Below, piece after piece: positions 17,908 through 28,024 of a DNA stretch of 64,000 nucleotides. A program made the position numbers and the translations under genes. This stretch comes from Oceanobacillus luteolus (GTDB lineage: Bacteria; Bacillota; Bacilli; Bacillales; Amphibacillaceae). A model generated the notes under the pieces. That model was not told the DNA's origin. It saw only the letters and a list, made by a program, of their open reading frames with translations, and did not search any database. Within the stretch, counting starts at the first letter, position 1, and each line of letters begins with the position of its first letter. The DNA lies in contig NZ_JAMBON010000015.1 of NCBI RefSeq assembly GCF_023715655.1, forward strand, positions 1 to 64,000, read 5' to 3'.

Positions 17908-19141
17908 TTCAATGAAAGTTGCAAAATGGGAAGTTAAACGAAATATGAAAAATAAATCTTTCATCATCGGACTCTTTCTGACCCCGCTTATCATCATCGG
18001 TTTCGGCTTTTTCGGAAGTTGGATTGGCGGTGATTCAGAAGATGAATCTAACGAGATGACTATTTTCATCGACGATCAAATTGGGATTATGGAAGAATTA
18101 GAGAGTCTAGTACATAACAGTGAACTAGGTTGGGAATTACACGCCACAGACGTGTCGGAAGAAGATGCCATGACTGAAATCGAGGATACTGAAGCAACCG
18201 CATATATCTATTTAAACGATGCTTCACTATTAGAGGGAATTGTCCCAGTCTATACAAGTGAAGATACAGACGCCTTCTTCACTAATCAATTGGCTGTTTT
18301 CCAAGGACCTATCCTCGCCTATCAAATGAATCAACTTGGGCTGACTGAGGAGCAATCAGCAGTTATCAGCCGAGGAGTATATTTTGCTGAGATGGGGGCG
18401 GAAACCGAAGCGATTGAAGAAGCTGCAGCACCAGAAGAAGCGTCTGAAGATGATTTCCTCGCTAGAATGATTCCAGCTGCCTTTGGGGGCATCATTTTTA
18501 TATCAATCGTATTTACAGGAATGGCTATTTTCCAAAGTGCCTCACAAGAGAAAAAGGATAAGATCGCAGAAATCATTTTATCTTCTTTAACTCCAGGAGA
18601 GTTGATGCAAGGAAAAATTATTGGGTATTTCATACTTGGTTTGATTCAAGCAGCTGTGTTATTGGTATTTTTAATTCCATTTATTATGATTCAAACGGAT
18701 ATACCAATCTTTGAATATCTTTTCGTACCGGAAACACTTCTTTTTGTTTTTATAGCGGTACTCAATTACTTGATGTTTGCAGCGATTTTCGTTGGAATTG
18801 GTGCAACGATTGAAGATGTTACTACATCCGGGAACTTCCAAGGGATTGTCATGATGCTGCCATTTTTACCATTTCTCTTCATCGGTCCAGTCATTGGGGA
18901 TCCATCTGGGCTATGGGCACAAATTGGCACTTATGTTCCATTTACCGCACCTGGCGTGCTCTTACTAAGACTGACCTTACTGGACGTATGGCCATGGATG
19001 GAAATCATCCTCTCACTGGCAATCATTATCGTAAGTACACTCTTATTCATTAAGCTTGCTGGAAAGATATTTAAAGTCGGCATACTCATGTACGGTAAAA
19101 ATGCAACTCCAGGCGAGATTTGGAAATGGTTAAAAGCGTAA
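17900..19141 (+). CDS. ABC exporter permease (NatB/YhaP-like)
   Basis: 413 residues of the ABC-2 type: one N-terminal helix (about 22-40), a large extracytoplasmic domain rich in D and E (about 45-185), then five or six helices. FQSASQEKKDKIAEIILSSL and PGELMQGKIIGY are the cytoplasmic coupling helix typical of NatB/YhaP proteins. The true start is ATG 17900, with GGAAGG at the right distance; the GTG at 17891 is too close to that site. It forms an exporter with the preceding ATPase. Confidence 0.9.
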   Translation: MRNSMKVAKWEVKRNMKNKSFIIGLFLTPLIIIGFGFFGSWIGGDSEDESNEMTIFIDDQIGIMEELESLVHNSELGWELHATDVSEEDAMTEIEDTEATAYIYLNDASLLEGIVPVYTSEDTDAFFTNQLAVFQGPILAYQMNQLGLTEEQSAVISRGVYFAEMGAETEAIEEAAAPEEASEDDFLARMIPAAFGGIIFISIVFTGMAIFQSASQEKKDKIAEIILSSLTPGELMQGKIIGYFILGLIQAAVLLVFLIPFIMIQTDIPIFEYLFVPETLLFVFIAVLNYLMFAAIFVGIGATIEDVTTSGNFQGIVMMLPFLPFLFIGPVIGDPSGLWAQIGTYVPFTAPGVLLLRLTLLDVWPWMEIILSLAIIIVSTLLFIKLAGKIFKVGILMYGKNATPGEIWKWLKA

Positions 19142-19255
19142 TACTTAACGAACTAAAATATACACTTCCCATTAATCAGCAAATTCTTTTTCCATTTCAG
19201 AAGTTATATACTATAATAGTAGTATAATAGTATTTACTTGGTGGGAGGTCATAAG

Positions 19256-19330
19256 ATGTTAATGTATGTTGTATCCTTAGCAATCGGCGTTAGTGTCAGT
19301 CTAATAATTGCGAGTGAAGTTTGGGATTAA
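19256..19330 (+). CDS. 24-residue hydrophobic peptide
   Basis: ATG 19256 to TAA 19330 encodes MLMYVVSLAIGVSVSLIIAS followed by EVWD, one potential membrane helix with an acidic tail. GGGAGG ends 8 bases before the start and two TATAAT-like boxes lie at 19212 and 19224. No family is recognised. The good ribosome site, promoter-like sequence and a strong terminator about 180 bases downstream favour expression, but a 25-codon ORF alone is weak evidence. It may be the leader of the structured transcript that follows. Confidence 0.45.
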   Translation: MLMYVVSLAIGVSVSLIIASEVWD

Positions 19331-19358
19331 GCCCAAAAGTGAAAGCGACCTTACAGTC

Positions 19359-19472
19359 TAAGAACGCGATTGTCTAAAAGAGGCCTGTATTAGCACGTCC
19401 TTTGTATCGTAGGGACATACGGACTAGGACACGGATGGAGTTCGAAGTTACTTTCGAATGAAGTCGTTCTTA
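19359..19472 (+). ncRNA. Possible structured RNA between the 24-residue peptide and the amidase gene
   Basis: TAAGAACG (19359-19366) pairs with CGTTCTTA (19465-19472), closing about 98 bases. Inside are the palindromic pair TTCGAA/TTCGAA (from 19440) and a 17-base block at 19385-19401 that matches 34593-34609 in repeat copy C at 16 of 17 positions. The transcript from the peptide promoter would include this fold and end at the terminator at 19509. It could be an sRNA, a 3' UTR structure or a degraded repeat. No known Rfam family is recognised. Confidence 0.35.
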
Positions 19473-19508
19473 ATCAAGCTTTTATTACACACAGGAAAAA
19501 ATATCTAG

Positions 19509-19540
19509 GCGTATCTGCTTATGCAGATACGCTTTTTTTT
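19509..19540 (+). terminator. Strong terminator upstream of the amidase gene
   Basis: GCGTATCTGC, 4-nt loop, perfect complement, then eight T. It ends the transcript that starts near 19225, not the ABC operon alone. Confidence 0.9.
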
Positions 19541-19631
19541 ATTTTTTCATTAAATGAGGCTTGTTTACTATCATCTTTCATATTATGATGAAACTACTAA
19601 TCTAATTTTTTCCAAGTATAAGGAGGCATCT

Positions 19632-20726
19632 ATGAGAAACTTTGGAATCGGCATTATCTTAATATTACTTTTGACCTTGTTCGTCCATGTTGAAACAACA
19701 ACTGCCGCTAGTGGTCAAACCTATGAAGTTGGAGTAAATATTCTACATGTTCGTGAGGCCGCAGATGGGGACGCCGATATCATCGGCCTGCTGCAACAAG
19801 GCGACAAACTGACAGCCTTCCAGGAAAAGTATGGGTGGGTACAAACGTACTATGCTGGGGAGCCGGCGTGGGTTGCCAAACATTACTTAATTCCTACCGG
19901 TTCAACAACAACTTCCAGTCAAAAATCGATGAGTTCAGCGACTGCCAGCATTACCGTCACTGAATCAAGTGTAAATATCCGTTCTGGCCCAGGTCTGGAT
20001 TATCGAGTCGTTGCAGGGACATCCCAAGGAGAAACGTTTAATGCAATCGATCATTCTGGGGAATGGATCCAAATATCCTTATCGAACGGACAAACTGGTT
20101 GGATTGCTTCCTGGCTTACAGATTCAATTCAGTCTCCAAAAGAACAAAAAAACCGCACAAACACAGCAGCTCAAAGCTCTTCCATTGGTTCACTTTCAGG
20201 ATATACCATTGTACTCGATGCTGGCCACGGAGGAAGAGATCCAGGTGCTATCGGGCTCCGTGGATTATATGAAAAAGACTTAGTGTATGATACGACGAGC
20301 ACCATCGCCCAAACACTCCGTAATTATGGAGCCACAGTTATCGAAACTCGTACCGGAGATTATTATTTATCTTTGGATGAGCGTGCTTCGATAAGCAACA
20401 CGCATTATACAGATGCATTTATCAGTGTCCACTATAACTCTTTCCCTGTTGTTTCTGTACAAGGGATCAATACGTTTTATTCAAGTGACGCGGGATATGC
20501 TTTAGCAAAAGATATACACTCCAGCCTGACTTCTACCGTGCCATTGAATAATCGGGGAATGGGCAAAGAAAATTATAAAGTACTTCGCAACACCATTGCA
20601 CCGGCAATTTTACTTGAGCTCGGATTTATTACAAACGCTTATGATCTATCCATCATTCAAACCGCCGATTATCAAAATCAAGTTGCTGATGCAATAGCAA
20701 AAGGACTTATTCAATACTTTCGTTAA
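19632..20726 (+). CDS. N-acetylmuramoyl-L-alanine amidase with two SH3b domains
   Basis: 364 residues. A signal peptide (about 1-27, hydrophobic IILILLLTLFV), two bacterial SH3 domains (about 28-87 and 102-160; the second contains VNIRSGPGLDYRVV), a short Q/N/S-rich linker and an Amidase_3 catalytic domain (about 185-362). Zinc and catalytic residues are visible in VLDAGHGGRDPG, in VHYNSF and in LLELGFITN. It cleaves the amide bond between muramic acid and stem peptide in the wall; the SH3b domains anchor it to peptidoglycan. ATG 19632 follows AGGAGG; the longer upstream reading is spurious. Confidence 0.93.
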   Translation: MRNFGIGIILILLLTLFVHVETTTAASGQTYEVGVNILHVREAADGDADIIGLLQQGDKLTAFQEKYGWVQTYYAGEPAWVAKHYLIPTGSTTTSSQKSMSSATASITVTESSVNIRSGPGLDYRVVAGTSQGETFNAIDHSGEWIQISLSNGQTGWIASWLTDSIQSPKEQKNRTNTAAQSSSIGSLSGYTIVLDAGHGGRDPGAIGLRGLYEKDLVYDTTSTIAQTLRNYGATVIETRTGDYYLSLDERASISNTHYTDAFISVHYNSFPVVSVQGINTFYSSDAGYALAKDIHSSLTSTVPLNNRGMGKENYKVLRNTIAPAILLELGFITNAYDLSIIQTADYQNQVADAIAKGLIQYFR

Positions 20727-20883
20727 GATTGCAACGGAATAAACTGATGTTTCCTTATCATTATTTTTAGCTCAATCATTCAATAAACACATTTCCCTCT
20801 CTTTTAGTTGGAGAGGGTTATTTTCTTGCACATTTAAGGAATGCTATAGTATTAAGAGAGTAATTTGATACGGAGGGAAATAT

Positions 20884-22149
20884 ATGCATGAGAAATTACA
20901 AGAATTAGTCGACTTCACAAAGAGAAAGTTTAGCTTGGATGAATTCCAATTAAAGCGATATCAACTATTCAAAGAAAAAGATCACAATAATGAACTGTCC
21001 TATATTTTCAATATGGAATGGTTTCCAACCAGATCAACAGATGAAACCGATGAATTCAATCCTCCCGGCACCGTCAGTATCGATGTTGATTTCCATACGA
21101 AACGGGTGAAGAGCCTAATATTTGTTGATGGTATAAATGATTTGGAGGCTGAACTTCCAACTAGTGATGCACCTGAAATGGCAATTGAGTGGGTAGAGAA
21201 TGAAACGGGCCTTGAATTCGGCCGGCAATTCAAACTGGAAAATACAGAAGGTCCCGATCTGATTTTTCTAGCGGCGGTGGATAATATCCCAGTTTACCCG
21301 TCCGGTTATATTGAGCTCGAATTCAATGATGAAGGGAAATTAAGTCTCTTCACCATGCATGGGAATTTTCCTGATGCAGAAAAAGTCAGTTGGGAACCGT
21401 TTGCCCTAACAGAAACAGAGACAAAAGAATTAGTGAAAAATCAATTGACACTATTGGAAATTCCAATCGTTGATGAAGAGAAATGGCAGAAAGTCTATAC
21501 GATATCAAGCAGTTTTATTACAAATACAACGAAGGAAGTCCTCTCGTACGAAGAAGTGGAAACAGACCCTGCCCATGTCTTATTGAATCAGGCCTTAGAG
21601 TGGGAAAATGCGGAACCGAGCGAATTTCCTAAGAAAGAAATCGACCAAAGCACGGATGCATCCGTGGAGGAAGCTTTGAATAATAAAGTTCAAGGGCCAG
21701 AGCCTCTAACCGACCAAGAACAGAATCAAGTCATTCGACAGGTGGAAGCATACCTCCAACATATCAAACCTGAGGAGTCAGGAAAATGGATGCTAACTTC
21801 AATCCAGCGGGAGGATAAATATATTTATGCAGTTCTGCGTTTGAATAAACCAGAGTTACGAGTGATTACCCGTAAATTAACAGTTGTACTTGAAACAGAT
21901 ACACTTCAACCAATTAACCATATTGATAATCAAGCCCTGCTTGATACTTTTCAAGAATTGTCTAGTGCACCAGAAGCAACTATAACGAAAGATGAAGCTT
22001 TTGACAGACTTTACAAGCATATCGAAATTAGCCCGATTTACGTCTATGATAAAATAAACGAAGAATATATCCTTTGCGGTAAAATAGATTCCGCACTAGC
22101 AATTGATGCAGTGACCGGTGATCTGGTCGAGATGGAAGCTTTAAATTAA
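20884..22149 (+). CDS. YcdB/YcdC-type repeat protein (DUF4901-like), cytoplasmic
   Basis: 421 residues, acidic, no signal peptide or membrane segment. Two similar halves (about 1-190 and 270-421) each show an ELSYIFNMEW/YAVLRLNKPE-like strand and a conserved KDEAFDRLYKHIEISPIYVY-type segment. They resemble the repeated domain of B. subtilis YcdB/YcdC and PepSY-like folds. No catalytic motif is seen and the function is unknown. ATG 20884 has GGAGGGAA in front. The family assignment is from pattern only. Confidence 0.65.
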   Translation: MHEKLQELVDFTKRKFSLDEFQLKRYQLFKEKDHNNELSYIFNMEWFPTRSTDETDEFNPPGTVSIDVDFHTKRVKSLIFVDGINDLEAELPTSDAPEMAIEWVENETGLEFGRQFKLENTEGPDLIFLAAVDNIPVYPSGYIELEFNDEGKLSLFTMHGNFPDAEKVSWEPFALTETETKELVKNQLTLLEIPIVDEEKWQKVYTISSSFITNTTKEVLSYEEVETDPAHVLLNQALEWENAEPSEFPKKEIDQSTDASVEEALNNKVQGPEPLTDQEQNQVIRQVEAYLQHIKPEESGKWMLTSIQREDKYIYAVLRLNKPELRVITRKLTVVLETDTLQPINHIDNQALLDTFQELSSAPEATITKDEAFDRLYKHIEISPIYVYDKINEEYILCGKIDSALAIDAVTGDLVEMEALN

Positions 22150-22156
22150 ATATCCT

Positions 22157-22193
22157 GTTCGGCGACTTTTTATGATGAGAAAAGTTGCCGAAC
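22157..22193. terminator. Bidirectional terminator between the DUF4901-like gene and gltC
   Basis: GTTCGGC.ACTTTT pairs with AAAAGT.GCCGAAC, loop about 9 nt, between convergent genes. Confidence 0.85.
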
Positions 22194-22194
22194 C

Positions 22195-23100
22195 TTACTT
22201 CTGAAATTGCTCTAAACGACTAAAGAAATCAACGACAAACTCATAAAATAGCTTTTCCGTTGGCAGCAGCTCCCGATCATCTGGTATCACAATTCCAACT
22301 GTACGAGTGACGGCTGGTTCAATCAGTGGAATGCGCACTGCTCTTCTTGGGATATTTTCCACTAACGTACTTTCTGGGACAAGCGAGATTCCAAGTCCTG
22401 CTGAAACCAGTCCTTTGATGGCATCAATGTCATCCCCTTCAAATGCAACATTTGGCGTAAAACCTATTTGTTCGCAAGCATCTACAAGGATTTTCCGTAA
22501 TAAATATGTCTCCGGAAACATAATAAACAATTCATCCCGTAATTCGGAAAGTCGAAGTGTCCTTTGATTTGCTTTTGGATGATTGCTGGGCAGTAATGCA
22601 ACTATCTTTTCTGTAGAAAGAATCTTTCCCCTCAACCGCCGATCATCGACTGGTACCGGAGCTAGTAACGCCATATTCGTCCTCCCTTTGATCACGGACT
22701 CTTTCAGTTCATAATAGTTCCCCTGCACTAATTTAAATTTTACTCGAGGGTATTCCCTTCTGAACGCGGATATCAATGTTGGCAAGATATATAGAGCCAG
22801 CGTACTGACAAAACCGATATGAATCGTCCCTGTCTCGGGATCCGTATATTCTTTAATGACCTGCTCCGCATCCTGAATGACATGCATCGCTTGTTCCATA
22901 TGCTTCAGAAAAACTTCTCCAATCGGAGTCAGCCGTACATTTCTTCCATCCCGAATAAATAAGTCGACTCCAAGTTCTTCCTCCAACTTGGAGATTTGCC
23001 GACTAACTGCGGATTGTGCGACATGTAAATGATTGGCCGCATCTGTAACATGCTCCCTCTTTGCCACTTCAATGAAATATGCAATCTGTCTCAACTCCAT
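22195..23100 (-). CDS. gltC: LysR family regulator, GltC-like
   Basis: 301 residues. The N-terminal helix-turn-helix (about 18-37, AANHLHVAQSAVSRQISKLE) and the effector domain match B. subtilis GltC along the whole length, including AIKGLVSAGLGISLVPEST and the ending FYEFVVDFFSRLEQ. GltC activates glutamate synthase genes gltAB and responds to 2-oxoglutarate, glutamate and glutamate dehydrogenase. Here it is divergent from gdhA rather than gltA, so gdhA is the likely target. ATG 23100 follows GGAGGCG. Confidence 0.85.
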   Translation of the reverse strand: MELRQIAYFIEVAKREHVTDAANHLHVAQSAVSRQISKLEEELGVDLFIRDGRNVRLTPIGEVFLKHMEQAMHVIQDAEQVIKEYTDPETGTIHIGFVSTLALYILPTLISAFRREYPRVKFKLVQGNYYELKESVIKGRTNMALLAPVPVDDRRLRGKILSTEKIVALLPSNHPKANQRTLRLSELRDELFIMFPETYLLRKILVDACEQIGFTPNVAFEGDDIDAIKGLVSAGLGISLVPESTLVENIPRRAVRIPLIEPAVTRTVGIVIPDDRELLPTEKLFYEFVVDFFSRLEQFQK

Positions 23101-23143
23101 TTTATCGCCTCCTCCCCTATTATCTCATATTGGCATTAATTTC

Positions 23144-23167
23144 ATCTATATTTTATATTGTTTAGAT
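23144..23167. promoter_or_regulatory. Candidate LysR operator between gltC and gdhA
   Basis: An interrupted dyad, ATCT (23144) and AGAT (ending 23167), with an AT-rich centre, inside the 124-base divergent region. LysR proteins bind such dyads, usually overlapping their own promoter. The region also contains ATCTCATATTGGCAT at 23122, another possible half. Weak, by eye. Confidence 0.3.
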
Positions 23168-23188
23168 AAATAATAAAAGTTAAAATAG

Positions 23189-24607
<1,419 letters not shown>

Positions 24608-24615
24608 TCATTCAT

Positions 24616-24648
24616 AACCTGTCACTGAAATTGACAGGTTATTTTTTG
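24616..24648 (+). terminator. gdhA terminator
   Basis: AACCTGTCA/TGACAGGTT, 7-nt loop, followed by ATTTTTTG. Confidence 0.9.
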
Positions 24649-24703
24649 TGTTAATTTATCAGAAAATATTTTATAATTTTATGATACAATTTAAATAGAG
24701 GTG

Positions 24704-24901
24704 ATGGACATAAACAATGAAAAGAAATCCCCAGAGAACATGCGGGAAGAATTAAGACAAAAGGAAGTGAAGCATCCAGCAAGCAGTATGAAAGGCAATA
24801 ACCTAGCTGATTTGGTCGGTGGAGCAAACTGGAAAATTAGCGGTATAATTATTCTATTATTAATCGGCATCCTGGGATTAGTTTGGTTATTTACAAAATA
24901 A
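24704..24901 (+). CDS. DUF6366-type small membrane protein
   Basis: About 65 residues: a charged N-terminus with SPENMREELRQKE, a central NNLADLVGGANWKISG, and one C-terminal membrane helix. This is the DUF6366 layout found in Bacillaceae; the function is unknown. The start is ambiguous. The ribosome site AGAGGTG overlaps the GTG at 24701 and almost touches the ATG at 24704. An ATA at 24710 is at normal spacing and would give MNNEKKSPENMREEL, the usual family opening. A hairpin terminator follows directly. Confidence 0.7.
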   Translation: MDINNEKKSPENMREELRQKEVKHPASSMKGNNLADLVGGANWKISGIIILLLIGILGLVWLFTK

Positions 24902-24941
24902 AAAGAAATGCCATCTAAAAGTGATAGCATTTCTTTTTTTA
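24902..24941. terminator. Bidirectional terminator between the DUF6366 gene and the ABC importer
   Basis: AAAGAAATGC and GCATTTCTTT arms with an inner ATC/GAT pair, flanked by A-run and T-run, between convergent genes. Confidence 0.85.
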
Positions 24942-24948
24942 GTCAGAT

Positions 24949-25743
24949 TTAACCTAAAACTACCCGATCATCCTCAAACTGCTCTCCACGTATCCGTTGG
25001 AATTCCCGGAGAAGATCCTCTACCCTCAGCCTATCCTTCTCTTTTCCGCTTGCTTCAAAGATGATCTGTCCTTTATCCATCATAATCAACCGGTTTCCGA
25101 GGTCAAGGGCCTGCTGCATGTTATGGGTTACCATTAATGTTGTAAGTCCAGATTTCGCCACAACCTCTTTCGTAAGGTGGGTAATCAATTCTGCTCGTGA
25201 TGGGTCAAGAGCAGCAGTATGTTCATCCAACAGAAGAATATCCGGATCCGTAAAGGTTGTCATAAGCAGAGATAACGCCTGCCTTTCCCCTCCGGATAAG
25301 AGCCCTACTTTCGCTGTCAAACGGTCTTCGAGGCCAAGATTCAATGTCTCTAAATACTCTTTAAACATTTGGCGACGACTCTTATTGACTCCAAAACTAA
25401 GACGCCGCTTTTTATTTCTTGAATAAGCCATCGCCAAGTTTTCTTCAATCGTCATCGATGGTGCAGTTCCAGCCATTGGATCTTGGAAAACACGTCCTAC
25501 AAAGCGTGAGCGTTTGTATTCAGGCAAGTGGACAACTTGCTTTTTGTTTATTAATACATCCCCCACATCCGGAAATAAATTACCGGCAATCACGTTCATC
25601 AACGTTGATTTACCTGCTCCATTACTACCGATTACAGTTACGAAATCTCCTTTTCTCATACTCAGGTTGATATCGTTCAGAGCTTTCTTCTCGTCAACTG
25701 TTCCTTCATTGAACACGATGGATATATTTTTTAAATCAAGCAT
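24949..25743 (-). CDS. ABC importer ATP-binding protein (TrpXYZ-type)
   Basis: 264 residues with Walker A GSNGAGKST (about 38-46), signature LSGGERQAL (about 150-158), Walker B ILLLDEHTAALDP and switch VTHNMQ. DEHTAALDP in place of DEPT is usual in this importer group, which pairs with ABC_sub_bind lipoproteins. It energises the permease encoded just upstream, whose stop overlaps its start by 8 bases. GGAGGTTC precedes ATG 25743. Relatives import tryptophan, tyrosine or other aromatic compounds; the substrate here is unproven. Confidence 0.88.
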   Translation of the reverse strand: MLDLKNISIVFNEGTVDEKKALNDINLSMRKGDFVTVIGSNGAGKSTLMNVIAGNLFPDVGDVLINKKQVVHLPEYKRSRFVGRVFQDPMAGTAPSMTIEENLAMAYSRNKKRRLSFGVNKSRRQMFKEYLETLNLGLEDRLTAKVGLLSGGERQALSLLMTTFTDPDILLLDEHTAALDPSRAELITHLTKEVVAKSGLTTLMVTHNMQQALDLGNRLIMMDKGQIIFEASGKEKDRLRVEDLLREFQRIRGEQFEDDRVVLG

Positions 25744-26722
25744 TGATAGAACCTCCTCCGCTTTTTAATGACCGGCGCTTTTCCAAACGACGCTTTTTCT
25801 CACGTTGTGCTTGGAGGATCTTCGGTGATATAAGCGCGATAATAACAATCACAGCTGTAATCAATTTCATATCACCTGTTTCAAGCCAGTCTACACGTAG
25901 AGCAAGAGTTACAATCATCCGATAAATGATCGCCCCTAAAATGACAGCTAGTGTGGCCCTGGCGATCGTTCTTGTTCCGAATAATGCCTCACCTATAATA
26001 ACCGAGGCGAGACCGATAACAATCATTCCGATTCCCATTCCAACATCCGCAAATCCGCCCAGCTGTGCAATCAAACCACCAGATAAAGCGACTAGACCAT
26101 TCGATAAAGCTACACCTAAAATGGTTAAGTTATCCGTATTGGCAGATAAGCTGCGGATCATCCGTTTATTATCTCCGATTGCTCGAATCGCAAGCCCAAT
26201 TTCTGTCTTCAGGAAATAGTCGGTTACTAACTTGATGACTAATGTCACGATAAACATGACGATTAAAATTCCCCATGTGCTTGGCAAGCGTTCTAATCCA
26301 AAGATACCTAATATACCATTAAAAAAGTCATCAATTGGTCCTGCCCACACATTTCCTAATTGATCGAAGATGGTACTTTCCGTATGAAGTGATAAAGTCG
26401 GCTGTCCAAGAATTCTCAGATTAATAGAATATAAGGCTGTCATCATGAGAATACCAGCCAGTAGGGCATTTACTTTTCCTTTCGTATGGATTAAACCAGT
26501 CAGTGTTCCTGCGAGGAAGCCTGCAATACCAGCAAGAACCGTGGCTAATATTGGGGGAACTCCATTTATGATGGATAACGCAGCAACAGCAGCACCGGTT
26601 ACAAAACTTCCGTCGACAGTCAGATCAGGGAAATCCAACACACGGAAAGTTAGGTATACACCTAATGCCATAATGGCATATATGACCCCTGACTCCACTG
26701 CACCGAACATTGATATGAACAT
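25736..26722 (-). CDS. ABC importer permease (TrpXYZ-type)
   Basis: 328 residues, eight or nine membrane helices, with the branched-chain-type permease pattern (GLAIRAIGDNKRMIRSLSANTD near 178-197, ALSNGLVALSGGLIAQLGGFADVGMG). The C-terminus is strongly basic (REKKRRLEKRR). It forms the translocation path for the binding protein encoded before it. ATG 26722 has CAGGAGGAG upstream. It is the middle gene of a three-gene operon. Confidence 0.88.
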   Translation of the reverse strand: MFISMFGAVESGVIYAIMALGVYLTFRVLDFPDLTVDGSFVTGAAVAALSIINGVPPILATVLAGIAGFLAGTLTGLIHTKGKVNALLAGILMMTALYSINLRILGQPTLSLHTESTIFDQLGNVWAGPIDDFFNGILGIFGLERLPSTWGILIVMFIVTLVIKLVTDYFLKTEIGLAIRAIGDNKRMIRSLSANTDNLTILGVALSNGLVALSGGLIAQLGGFADVGMGIGMIVIGLASVIIGEALFGTRTIARATLAVILGAIIYRMIVTLALRVDWLETGDMKLITAVIVIIALISPKILQAQREKKRRLEKRRSLKSGGGSINA

Positions 26723-26849
26723 ATTTGTACTCCTCCTGCTGTTTTCAAACTAAATGATGATATGGCAAGTCGCTAATTCTAGCAACTTACCATATATAAC
26801 AGGCTTTTACCCCACATAAGGAGGCAGCCTTTAAAAATTCTTTTTATTG

Positions 26850-27836
26850 TTATTCGACAAACTCCGCATCTTCATCCCAGTCGGAATGCCATTCTACATT
26901 TTGTTCTTCTGCGGCTGTTTTATTGATATAAAGTTGAAGTTGTGGAGGATATTCCACCGGAATGTCATTCGGTGATGTTCCTTCTGTTAAAATTTCAACA
27001 GCCATCTCACCTGTGCGGTATCCAATTGTATGATAATCAATACCAAATGTTGCAAATCCACCTTTTGCCAAGGAATCCGGCTCTCCAACAACTAATGGAA
27101 TATCATGATCGTTTGCAACACCTACAACACTATCCAGTGCAGATACAACCGTGTTATCCGTAATAATATACAATACATCGACATCTTCAACTAAGGAGAC
27201 AGTTGCTTGTTGTACTTCTGATGTATTGGCTACTGTACGTTCTTCAATTTCAAGACCTGTAGCTTCCGCTGCCTCTTTTACCGTATTCACTTGTGTTACA
27301 GAGTTTTGCTCCCCTGCATTATACACCATACCTACTGATGCATCTGGGAAATAATCCGCGATAAACTGTACCGTTGACTGGATCGCTTCCGGATGCAGGT
27401 CAACTACCCCAGTCACGTTTCCACCTGGTTCTTCCAGTGAATCAACCAATTTAGCATCGACAGGATCGGTTACGGATGTGAACACAATTGGGATTTCACT
27501 TGTTGCTTGTAAAGCCCCAAGTGCACTCGGTGTGGAGTTGGCAAAAATCAGATCCACTCCATCAGCAACAAAACCATCTGAAATTGGTTTCACGTTATTT
27601 TGATCATTTTGCGCACTTTGGAAATCATATTCCACATTTAGACCTGCATCTTCTAAAGCTTGTTTAAACCCTTCATATGCAGCATCTAGTGATGGATGTT
27701 CAACGATTTGTGTAGCCCCAATTTTATAAACTTCACCATCTCCACTATCATTATTTCCTGATTCTGTATCACTGGATCCACAAGCTGCAAGGAATACTAG
27801 CCCGATCGTCAGTAATGTAACGATTATCTTTCTCAT
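26850..27836 (-). CDS. ABC importer substrate-binding lipoprotein (TrpX-like)
   Basis: 328 residues with a lipoprotein signal (LLTIGLVFLAAC, cysteine near 19). The ABC_sub_bind fold is indicated by IGATQIVEHPSLDAAYEGF near 38, FANSTPSALGALQ, FTSVTDPVDAKLV and GGFATFGIDYHTIGYRTGEM. It is the receptor of the following permease and ATPase. ATG 27836 follows GAGGGGGAAG; the in-frame ATG at 27866 lacks a site. No T-box leader is seen upstream, so tryptophan control by T-box is not supported. Confidence 0.9.
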   Translation of the reverse strand: MRKIIVTLLTIGLVFLAACGSSDTESGNNDSGDGEVYKIGATQIVEHPSLDAAYEGFKQALEDAGLNVEYDFQSAQNDQNNVKPISDGFVADGVDLIFANSTPSALGALQATSEIPIVFTSVTDPVDAKLVDSLEEPGGNVTGVVDLHPEAIQSTVQFIADYFPDASVGMVYNAGEQNSVTQVNTVKEAAEATGLEIEERTVANTSEVQQATVSLVEDVDVLYIITDNTVVSALDSVVGVANDHDIPLVVGEPDSLAKGGFATFGIDYHTIGYRTGEMAVEILTEGTSPNDIPVEYPPQLQLYINKTAAEEQNVEWHSDWDEDAEFVE

Positions 27837-27985
27837 TGCACTTCCCCCTCTATTATTCTTTATCACGTTAAAGCGTTTATGTATTGATGTATATCAGTGA
27901 TTCTATCACATTTTCTTCATTTAGGATAGTTCTTTTTAAAAATTATTTGAAAATGGGCTATCAAACTGGCAAATTTCCAAAAAAG

Positions 27986-28020
27986 AAGAGTCAAGCAAGG
28001 ACTTCCCTGCTTGACTCTTG
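27986..28020 (-). terminator. Terminator of the ECF sigma/anti-sigma operon
   Basis: AAGAGTCAAGCA pairs with TGCTTGACTCTT; the minus strand continues into CTTTTTTGG. Confidence 0.88.
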
Positions 28021-28024
28021 TACC

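Noticed and set aside
27837-27990. T-box or other leader upstream of the TrpX-like gene
   Set aside because: The region is short, with no T-box sequence or specifier stem-loop visible.
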